From: Firmicutes bacterium UBA6132 | GTDB lineage: Bacteria; Bacillota_A; Clostridia; Tissierellales; Sedimentibacteraceae | DNA: 10,570 nucleotides | Assembly: GCA_002435835.1 (NCBI GenBank) | Contig: DIVM01000170.1 | Coordinates: 1-10,570 of the forward strand | Direction: 5' to 3' | Shown: piece after piece, positions 5,602-10,570 of the stretch | How positions within the stretch are numbered: position 1 is the stretch's first letter | Layout: the number at the start of each line of letters is the position of its first letter | The notes under the pieces: generated by a model | The model's input: the letters and a program-made list of their open reading frames with translations, nothing else | What the model was told of the DNA's origin: nothing | The model's database searches: none | Translations under genes and position numbers: made by a program

Positions 5602-6504
5602 CTAAGATATTATACTGCTTATGAAAATTAATAAAGAAAGACTTCCCATTATAATCATGTAATTTTTTATTGATACAATAAAAGTTTTTTGCTTGTCTTG
5701 AGCTTTAAAAAATACATTAATATTTTTCCGAACTAAAATTAAAGTTAAAAATATTAATAAACAAATAGGATGTAAAATTTTAAATATAACCATGATTATT
5801 ACAGCTACATAGCATAAATAATATAGTACCGCAAACACATATAGAGCTTTATGACCTAAATAATATGGAAGAGTATATCTTTTTACTACTATATCCTTTT
5901 GTAGGTCACAAGTATTATTAGCAAGCATAATATTTGCTGTCACGCAAAATGGTACTATTGACAACAAAGAAACCTTAATAAGGGGCATAACATTTAATGA
6001 AATGCTTATTGTTTCCAAGCTTAAGTTTAAAGATATAAAGGTTGCAGCATCCATATTTATATATAACATTATAAATGGTATTAGCAAACCATAAAACAAT
6101 CCTGAAAAAAATTCTCCTAAAGGAAGTCTTGATATGGGTATGGGGCCAAATGTATAAAAAACGCCACATAAAAAGCAAAGTCCACCAAGTAAAAAAATAA
6201 TTATGTCCGTTAAAAAAGCTAAATATAATCCTAATCCTGCACTTATTCCAAATAATACATATATAATCATTAGAGCAGTTTTTCTTTCGAATTGCAACTT
6301 TTGATTATTTGTTTTTGTATCAATATAATTATTTATTGCTGTGGTAGTCAAATCAAATATAAACATAGATGCAAAAAATATTAAAGTAAGATTCCAATTT
6401 ATTGACTCTTCAACATATAAAAGAAATGCAATTGTCATTAAAAAAGTAAAAGTACTTGTAATTTTTGTTCTTATTTCTACATAATCTAAAAACTTGTTAA
6501 TCAT
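5602..6504 (-). CDS. UbiA/MenA-type polyprenyltransferase
   Basis: A 300-residue integral membrane protein with about nine hydrophobic segments. UbiA-superfamily enzymes join a polyprenyl diphosphate to an aromatic or other acceptor in the membrane. The N-terminus LDYVEIRTKITS is the MenA-like entry. The first Asp-rich motif is NNYIDTKTN (residues 58-66), in which the usual last Asp is Asn. The second is NNTCDLQKDIVVKRYTL (196-212), which keeps NNxxDxxxD and the K-R-x-T-L ending of MenA-like proteins. GAGG 7 nt before the ATG supports the start. No menaquinone or isoprenoid genes flank it, so the acceptor is unknown. It converges on the EAL-type gene and shares its terminator. A TATAAT at 6567-6562 could be its -10 box but has no convincing -35. 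Confidence 0.88.
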   Translation of the reverse strand: MINKFLDYVEIRTKITSTFTFLMTIAFLLYVEESINWNLTLIFFASMFIFDLTTTAINNYIDTKTNNQKLQFERKTALMIIYVLFGISAGLGLYLAFLTDIIIFLLGGLCFLCGVFYTFGPIPISRLPLGEFFSGLFYGLLIPFIMLYINMDAATFISLNLSLETISISLNVMPLIKVSLLSIVPFCVTANIMLANNTCDLQKDIVVKRYTLPYYLGHKALYVFAVLYYLCYVAVIIMVIFKILHPICLLIFLTLILVRKNINVFFKAQDKQKTFIVSIKNYMIIMGSLSLLIFISSIIS

Positions 6505-6586
6505 TAAAAAACCTCTTTTTCTATTAAATTAATTTATACCAAAGTTAAAAATAACATAGGCATTATATAACTTTTTTATATTTTAT

Positions 6587-6708
6587 AAAACCACCAATTT
6601 ATTTACTTATATAATATAAATTTATTAAAAGTTCTATATGTTATAAATCAATATATATTATCATATAATTAAATTGATAGCAATCCTATAGTTAGATGCG
6701 GTGGTTTT
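6587..6708. repeat. Inverted 9-bp repeat bounding an AT-rich intergenic segment
   Basis: AAAACCACC (6587-6595) and GGTGGTTTT (6700-6708) are perfect inverted repeats about 104 nt apart in the noncoding gap between the prenyltransferase and DUF2935 genes. GC-containing repeats stand out in this AT-rich gap. They could close a structured RNA or mark a miniature element, but I see no target-site duplication and no coding frame inside. Confidence 0.4.
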
Positions 6709-6726
6709 GTGTTTATTTATAAAACT

Positions 6727-6760
6727 AAAAAGCTGCTTAGTATATAAACTAAACAGCTTT
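6727..6760 (-). terminator. Terminator of the DUF2935 gene
   Basis: AAAGCTG (6729-6735) pairs with CAGCTTT (6754-6760), extended inward after one mismatch by TTAGT/ACTAA. On the minus strand TTTTTAGTTTTA follows. It lies 16 nt past the DUF2935 stop codon. Confidence 0.75.
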
Positions 6761-6775
6761 GTTTATTATTATCCA

Positions 6776-7696
6776 TTATTTCTCAAATATTTTTAATAAT
6801 CTTAAATAGTGATTTGCTTCACGTAAAGTATGATCGCCCAATAAAGGTATAATAATTGATTTTACTTTACATTCCAATAACCCCTGTGTTCCTTGTGCCT
6901 TAAAATCACGTATTGCTTCAGTTGCTCTAAGACTATCTTCAGTAATTTTCTCCATAGGAATTGTCTTATTCATGGCTTCAATTGAATCCTTTGTTAATTG
7001 ATCGAACTCTTTTCCAAAATTATTAGCTACTTCAAATAACTCGTCTTCCGTTGGATCAAGAAGCCCACGAATAAATTTTGAATGCTCAGCCATAATTCTA
7101 TTCCAAAATACTTCCTGTTCAATAGATTCTTTTTCTACATCAATATACTCTCTTCTTTGAATTCTTTGAACTAATCGCAAATAAAGATTTGCTTCTCTCA
7201 TAATGTGATCTATTAATAATGGATAATTTACGGTAAACATTTTGCAACTTAAAACATTGGATAATATATTTGCTTTAAACTTAATTAATTCAGATATTAA
7301 TTCAATAGCTGTTTGATTAATATAATATACTCTTTCCTCAAGCATTGGATTAATAGTTATTACTTCTTCTCCCATTAATTTAGCTTCTGCCTGTGTCAGC
7401 TCAACTGGTATACGTATACCAGTATAATATGAAGATGCCATTTCTGCTTTAAGTGTATATGGTGTAAATACTTCGCCTGATCGAAGTACATCTTTACTAA
7501 CAACACCGTTAGAAAGTGCAATAACTTCTCCTAATAACCTATCAAATTCCATTCGAAAATCGTCTGCTTTTCGTGTATAATTAATATCCCTTGGTGTAAA
7601 TGCTAATTGAAGAAAAAACGAATGTTCTTTCATGATTCTTGCAAAAAAAAGGTGCAGTTCTAATGATTGGCGAACAAAATCACTTCTTGTATCCAA
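6776..7696 (-). CDS. DUF2935 family ferritin-like helical-bundle protein
   Basis: A 306-residue soluble all-helical protein of the DUF2935 family, known from Bacillus/Clostridium crystal structures as two fused four-helix units with a metal site; its function is not established. The internal duplication is clear. FFARIMKEHSFFL (17-29) matches FWNRIMAEHSKFI (197-209), and LIDHIMREANLYLRL (161-175) matches LGDHTLREANHYLRL (286-300). Repeated Glu-His (24-25, 204-205) and Asp-His...Arg-Glu (163-168, 288-293) positions are likely metal ligands. The start is TTG, chosen because AGGAGG (7710-7705) sits 8 nt upstream and no ATG fits better. It is divergent from the HMA-fold gene at 7962 and closed by its own terminator. 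A role in metal or oxidative-stress handling is inference. Confidence 0.92.
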   Translation of the reverse strand: MDTRSDFVRQSLELHLFFARIMKEHSFFLQLAFTPRDINYTRKADDFRMEFDRLLGEVIALSNGVVSKDVLRSGEVFTPYTLKAEMASSYYTGIRIPVELTQAEAKLMGEEVITINPMLEERVYYINQTAIELISELIKFKANILSNVLSCKMFTVNYPLLIDHIMREANLYLRLVQRIQRREYIDVEKESIEQEVFWNRIMAEHSKFIRGLLDPTEDELFEVANNFGKEFDQLTKDSIEAMNKTIPMEKITEDSLRATEAIRDFKAQGTQGLLECKVKSIIIPLLGDHTLREANHYLRLLKIFEK

Positions 7697-7704
7697 AATA
7701 TAAT

Positions 7705-7710
7705 CCTCCT
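7705..7710 (-). promoter_or_regulatory. Ribosome binding site supporting the TTG start of the DUF2935 gene
   Basis: A full AGGAGG lies 8 nt before the TTG at 7696. Confidence 0.85.
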
Positions 7711-7763
7711 AAAATATAATAAAATATTAGTACATAATATGAATTCATTATATAAATGCCACA

Positions 7764-7779
7764 TTTCCTATTAGGTAAA
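7764..7779. promoter_or_regulatory. Possible operator palindrome in the divergent control region
   Basis: CCTATTAGG (7767-7775) is a 9-bp palindrome with partial symmetry beyond it (TTTCCTA/TAGGTAAA). It lies in the 265-nt very AT-rich gap between DUF2935 and the HMA-fold gene, upstream of a TATAAT on the minus strand (7755-7750). It could bind a regulator, but the evidence is only the symmetry. Confidence 0.25.
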
Positions 7780-7861
7780 AAATATATATCAAAATATTAA
7801 CTGCAAAAATCACAATAAAAATATAAATAATTTTAAAAAAATTAAAACAACAAAAAAATAT

Positions 7862-7889
7862 TTGTAGTGATTTATGTAATTTATATAAT
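7862..7889 (+). promoter_or_regulatory. Possible promoter for the HMA-fold gene pair
   Basis: TTGTAG (7862-7867), 16 nt, then TATAAT (7884-7889) on the plus strand, about 70 nt before the ATG at 7962. The -10 is perfect but the -35 is weak, and the AT-rich context makes chance matches likely. Confidence 0.35.
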
Positions 7890-7961
7890 AATTACCAAAA
7901 TAAAAGTTTATTTTATTCAAATACTAATTAAATACAAAAATAAATTTTAGGAAGGTGAATT

Positions 7962-8168
7962 ATGAACAGAATACATTTTAATGTATCAAGATTGTTAAAT
8001 ACACAGACTAAAACTCAATTAAATAATGTATTAAATGATTTAGAAGGCGTTCAAATGGTAAATATAGATTTATCACGAGGTTCTATAGAAGTTGGTTACG
8101 ACGATAAAGAAACTAATGAAAATCAAATCAAGCAGTGTATTGAACATGTTGGATGTAAAATTGAATAA
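7962..8168 (+). CDS. HMA-fold (ferredoxin-like) small protein lacking the CxxC metal motif
   Basis: A 68-residue protein with the beta-alpha-beta-beta-alpha-beta layout of heavy-metal-associated domains: IHFNVSRLL, a helix at about 16-29, VQMVNIDLSRGSIEVGYD, then helix and strand QIKQCIEHVGCKIE. The loop that normally carries MxCxxC reads VSRLLNTQT, so the copper-chaperone site is absent. Two cysteines remain near the C-terminus (59 and 65). GGAAGGTGA just upstream supports the ATG. It is first of an apparent two-gene unit with the 89-residue protein 67 nt downstream, and divergent from DUF2935. It could be a metal-independent regulator or partner of another protein; its function is unknown. 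Confidence 0.8.
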   Translation: MNRIHFNVSRLLNTQTKTQLNNVLNDLEGVQMVNIDLSRGSIEVGYDDKETNENQIKQCIEHVGCKIE

Positions 8169-8235
8169 GATTATTTGAAAAATTTGTCATTTTTTGAGTA
8201 TTTCCAAGAAAATAATTAATTATTACGGAGGTAAC

Positions 8236-8505
8236 ATGGAACAGTTTGATAAAGCGTTGGATAGAATAAAAAAATTAGAATGCCCAACAGGTGAAGTTGA
8301 AAATCGTGTTATAGGCATTTTAGAAGATTATAATGTTGCAAATAAAAATGATGTTATTATTAATCGAGATTCTCAATTAGATAATAAAGATGGAACTATA
8401 GCTTTCAGCGCAAAAATTAACGGTACAAATTTTTCCATAACTGTCTTAACAAAATCAGGAATGGATGACTATGTTGCTAAAGTAGAAAATGTTTATATTA
8501 GTTAA
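8236..8505 (+). CDS. Small hypothetical protein of 89 residues
   Basis: I do not recognise the family. The ATG at 8236 is preceded by CGGAGGT (GGAGG 4 nt away). The frame can be extended to a TTG at 8194, but no ribosome site is there. The sequence starts with a helix (EQFDKALDRIKKLE), then a second helix (EVENRVIGILEDYNV), followed by alternating strands (TIAFSAKINGTNFSITVLTKSG, positions about 56-77) and a last strand (YVAKVENVYIS). It looks like a compact alpha-beta cytosolic protein with one cysteine, no signal peptide and no membrane segment. It follows the HMA-fold gene on the same strand with no terminator between, so both are probably cotranscribed. A strong terminator follows. Confidence 0.75.
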   Translation: MEQFDKALDRIKKLECPTGEVENRVIGILEDYNVANKNDVIINRDSQLDNKDGTIAFSAKINGTNFSITVLTKSGMDDYVAKVENVYIS

Positions 8506-8532
8506 AATTTATTTTAATATATAAAATGTTAA

Positions 8533-8567
8533 ATAAACGAAACCCTTAATTCCTGGGTTTCGTTTAT
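8533..8567. terminator. Bidirectional terminator between convergent units
   Basis: ATAAACGAAACCC (8533-8545) pairs perfectly over 13 bp with GGGTTTCGTTTAT (8555-8567) around a 9-nt loop. It lies between the 89-residue protein gene (plus) and the ABC permease gene (minus), and the AT-rich outer pairs can act as U-rich 3' arm in either direction. Confidence 0.8.
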
Positions 8568-8595
8568 AATTGTTTATAAAACTCATAATTTAGAC

Positions 8596-9339
8596 TTAAT
8601 TCCACTTACAAAGTTTTTCTTGTATATAATCTATTAAAACAAATAAAGCAAATCCAACAATGGATATTACAATTATTCCAATATACATTTCAATATAATT
8701 AATTCTTGACCAAGCGTCTAAAATATAATATCCAACTCCAAATTTTGTTCCATATCCTTCTACAAAGAATAAAATCGAAACTGCTGCACCAAGTGAAACT
8801 CTCAAACTTGTTAGAAGCTGTGGCATAATTGCAGGCATTGTTACATGATAAATAATTTGCATTTTGTTTGCTCCAGTACTTCTTATTACTTGATACATAG
8901 TGTTATCAATTGAATTTACACTATCTCTTACTGCAACAATTACCTGAAAAACTATTACTAAAAAAATAATTACTATTTTTGAGCCTTCCCTCATGCCTAA
9001 AATAAGCATTGCAATTGGTAAAAGTGCTGTTTTAGGAACAGGATATGCAAAATAAACTAATGGGAAAAGTAACTTATATGCTTTTTTAGAATAAGCCATT
9101 ACAATTCCCGTGGGTATTCCGACTAATAAAGATAAAAACACACCCATTCCAATTCTATATAAACTATATGATATATGTTTAAAAATATTATTTTCCACAG
9201 CTCTGTGGAAATTTTTATATACTTCTAATGGATTAGGTATTACAGTTGTATCCATAATTAAATAACCCAAAAGCCATATTAAATTTAAAATAAGGAAACC
9301 TTGAATAAATATTTTTAATTGATTTATAACTTTAATAAT
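8596..9339 (-). CDS. ABC importer permease, nitrate/sulfonate/taurine family (probable ATT start)
   Basis: A BPD_transp_1 permease of the SsuC/TauC type that forms the membrane channel for the ATPase and binding protein encoded upstream. The cytoplasmic EAA-like loop is RSTGANKMQIIYHVTMPAIMP. Conventional starts are a TTG at 9270 or ATG at 9255, but neither has a ribosome site. The frame stays open upstream to near the ATPase stop and encodes KIFIQGFLILNLIWLLGYLI, exactly the missing first membrane segment. No ATG, GTG or TTG lies in that extension; ATT codons at 9339 and 9336 lie 5 and 8 nt after a GGGGGG run that abuts the ATPase TAG. From 9339 the protein is 247 residues, normal for the family. 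The gene is last in the operon and ends at the shared terminator. The substrate is unknown. Confidence 0.8.
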   Translation of the reverse strand: MIKVINQLKIFIQGFLILNLIWLLGYLIMDTTVIPNPLEVYKNFHRAVENNIFKHISYSLYRIGMGVFLSLLVGIPTGIVMAYSKKAYKLLFPLVYFAYPVPKTALLPIAMLILGMREGSKIVIIFLVIVFQVIVAVRDSVNSIDNTMYQVIRSTGANKMQIIYHVTMPAIMPQLLTSLRVSLGAAVSILFFVEGYGTKFGVGYYILDAWSRINYIEMYIGIIVISIVGFALFVLIDYIQEKLCKWN

Positions 9340-9343
9340 AAGT

Positions 9344-9351
9344 ACCCCCCT
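9344..9351 (-). promoter_or_regulatory. G-run ribosome site overlapping the ATPase stop codon
   Basis: AGGGGGGT includes the last two bases of the ATPase TAG stop. It can pair with the anti-Shine-Dalgarno sequence as GGGGGT with one G-U wobble. It is the only plausible ribosome site for the permease and implies translational coupling. Confidence 0.5.
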
Positions 9352-10105
9352 ACTTTAACTTTTCTCTTAATAATTGCTTTATATTATAATAATTTGAGTC
9401 ATCAGGATACATTTTGCCAAAGTATGAATTTTCCATTTCATATTTAAATTCACCCATATGTTTTCCCATTACAATTATTCTGTTTCCTAAATAAAGAGCT
9501 TCTTCTATACTGTGTGTTACAAAAATAGTTGAAGTTTGGTTTAATTTCCAGATTTTCAAAAACAATTCCCTCGCTTCTTCCCTTGTTATTTCATCTAAAG
9601 CAGAAAAAGGTTCATCCATTAACAATAAATCTGGCTTTTGAATGAATGCTCTTGCTATTGCAACTCTTTGTGCTTGACCGCCACTTAATTCTTTTGGAAA
9701 TCTGTCCAATAAATTTAATATTCCTAATGAATCGTAAATTTTATCTATTATATCCATTGAATTTTCTTTTAAATCTATTTTTTTATTCCTTATTTTAATA
9801 GGAAGCATGCAGTTTTCCCTGACGGTTTTCCATGGTAATAATCCAAAATTTTGAGGTATTATTCCAATTTTATGTTTTTTCGAATTTAAAATCTCTTTTA
9901 CATCATTTCTTATAAAATATATAATTCCGCTGTCAACATCCATATTTCCTGCTAATGAATTTATTAAAGTTGACTTACCGCAGCCTGAAGGACCTAATAT
10001 TATTAAAGCCTCTCCTTTGTTTATTTTTAAAGAGAGGTTTTGGATTATTTTATAATTTTCATTTTTAGTTTTGTAACTTATTGAAATATTTTCAATTAAA
10101 AGCAT
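9350..10105 (-). CDS. ABC importer ATPase, SsuB/TauB/NrtD-like
   Basis: The 251-residue nucleotide-binding subunit that powers the importer. All motifs are intact: Walker A GPSGCGKST (residues 38-46), Q-loop PQNFGLLPW around Gln85, signature LSGGQAQR (140-147), Walker B LLLMDEP (160-166), D-loop SALD, and His198 in the H-loop VTHSIEEAL. The PWKTV after the Q-loop and the overall length match the nitrate/sulfonate/taurine subfamily. The ATG at 10105 is preceded by GGTGAT. The gene lies between the binding-protein gene (81-nt gap with a hairpin) and the permease gene (immediately downstream). Specificity resides in the binding protein and is not readable here. Confidence 0.93.
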   Translation of the reverse strand: MLLIENISISYKTKNENYKIIQNLSLKINKGEALIILGPSGCGKSTLINSLAGNMDVDSGIIYFIRNDVKEILNSKKHKIGIIPQNFGLLPWKTVRENCMLPIKIRNKKIDLKENSMDIIDKIYDSLGILNLLDRFPKELSGGQAQRVAIARAFIQKPDLLLMDEPFSALDEITREEARELFLKIWKLNQTSTIFVTHSIEEALYLGNRIIVMGKHMGEFKYEMENSYFGKMYPDDSNYYNIKQLLREKLK

Positions 10106-10133
10106 AAAATCACCAACTAATCATTATTTTAAT

Positions 10134-10156
10134 TGGGGTGCATAAAATACACCCCA
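10134..10156 (-). other. Hairpin between binding-protein and ATPase genes
   Basis: TGGGGTG (10134-10140) pairs with CACCCCA (10150-10156) around a 9-nt loop. No T-run follows on the minus strand. Its position after the binding-protein stop fits a stabilising or partial-attenuation hairpin that keeps binding-protein mRNA in excess over the transporter, as in many ABC importer operons. Confidence 0.5.
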
Positions 10157-10186
10157 TGAAATTAATTAAATTAATATCATTTTAAA

Positions 10187-10570
10187 TTATTGTTCAGAAT
10201 AAACATCAAATATCATTTGTTCATATTTTAAATCAGAGCTACAAAGTCCTTTTTCGCTTGCCCATACTATTGCTTCTTCAATTGCTTCTTTTGGAGGTAA
10301 TGTGCTTGTTCTAAACTTTGGCAACTCGATTTTACCTTTCATTTCTTCAGGATATCCAACTGCTTTTATAACAGTGTCTTCAAATTTGCTTATGTCATTT
10401 GTATTTATATAATCAACTGCTTCATTATATGCTTTATACAAATTGCGAATTGCATCTTCTTTTTCATTTATAGCCTCTTGTGAAAATGCAGAAACTGCCG
10501 GGTAAAGGCCAAATTCATTAGCACTTCCTAATAAAACTGCACCATCTTTTAAAGCCAATGTTGCAAATGG
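10187..10570 (-). CDS. ABC importer substrate-binding protein, NMT1/SsuA-like, C-terminal part (partial, runs off right edge)
   Basis: The last 127 codons of a periplasmic-type binding protein. The frame is open to the window edge, where it begins PFATLALKDGAVLLGSANEFG, the hinge-region signature of the NMT1/SsuA family (…EPFAT…). The helical C-terminus includes EAINEKEDAIRNLYKAYNEA and KEAIEEAIVWASEKGL. The N-terminus, where a signal peptide or lipoprotein cysteine would be expected, lies outside the window, as do the operon promoter and any riboswitch. It is first of the visible genes in the operon. The substrate could be a sulfonate, a thiamine precursor or another small molecule; the visible part does not decide. 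Confidence 0.9.
   Translation of the reverse strand, partial: PFATLALKDGAVLLGSANEFGLYPAVSAFSQEAINEKEDAIRNLYKAYNEAVDYINTNDISKFEDTVIKAVGYPEEMKGKIELPKFRTSTLPPKEAIEEAIVWASEKGLCSSDLKYEQMIFDVYSEQ

Noticed and set aside
5975..6178. Second minus-strand frame inside the prenyltransferase gene
   Set aside because: Overlaps the UbiA-type frame, which carries the motifs.
7807..7873. AAATCAC/GTGATTT inverted repeat in the divergent gap
   Set aside because: Only 7 bp, widely spaced, mostly A/T; expected by chance here.
8194..8235. TTG-initiated extension of the 89-residue protein
   Set aside because: No ribosome site before 8194, while GGAGG sits just before the ATG at 8236.

Overview
The window reads as chromosome of a low-GC, probably anaerobic Firmicute of the Clostridia. 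Intergenic DNA is extremely AT-rich, most start codons have strong GGAGG-type ribosome sites, and the gene set fits: a single-cluster [4Fe-4S] ferredoxin, a YdbC/PC4 protein, a DUF2935 protein and sigma-B-type promoters. Genus cannot be fixed from the sequence alone. There are no tRNA, rRNA, CRISPR or intact insertion-sequence genes.

Layout. 1-1520 (minus) is the first ~506 codons of a very large DUF4011/superfamily-1 helicase that runs off the left edge; it is open across the whole stretch. 1678-3335 (minus) holds ydbC and an amino-sugar kinase, probably one transcript, then a ferredoxin gene closed by a clean terminator. 3336-3629 (minus) is an isolated gene for an 83-residue protein made almost wholly of four 18-residue amphipathic repeats. 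3831-5479 (plus) is divergent from it: a membrane GGDEF/EAL-type protein with degraded catalytic motifs, broken by an 8-nt insertion near its 3' end. The two divergent genes each have a sigma-B-like promoter, with 13-nt spacing in both, which suggests a small general-stress locus.

5602-6504 (minus) is a MenA/UbiA-type prenyltransferase. 6776-7696 (minus) is a duplicated DUF2935 helical-bundle protein using a TTG start. Divergent from it are an HMA-fold protein without the CxxC metal motif (7962-8168) and an unrecognised 89-residue protein (8236-8505). 8596-10570 (minus) is an ABC importer of the nitrate/sulfonate/taurine family, in the order substrate-binding protein (partial), ATPase, permease. 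The permease appears to start at an unusual ATT codon preceded by a G-run that overlaps the ATPase stop codon.

Most transcription units end in strong hairpins, two of them shared between convergent genes (5507-5551, 8533-8567). The most noteworthy points are the paired sigma-B-type promoters with the repeat protein, the TTGA-ATGC-TTGA scar in the degenerate EAL gene, the hidden N-terminus and start of the permease, and the off-edge helicase. No complete new multi-gene system can be shown from this window.
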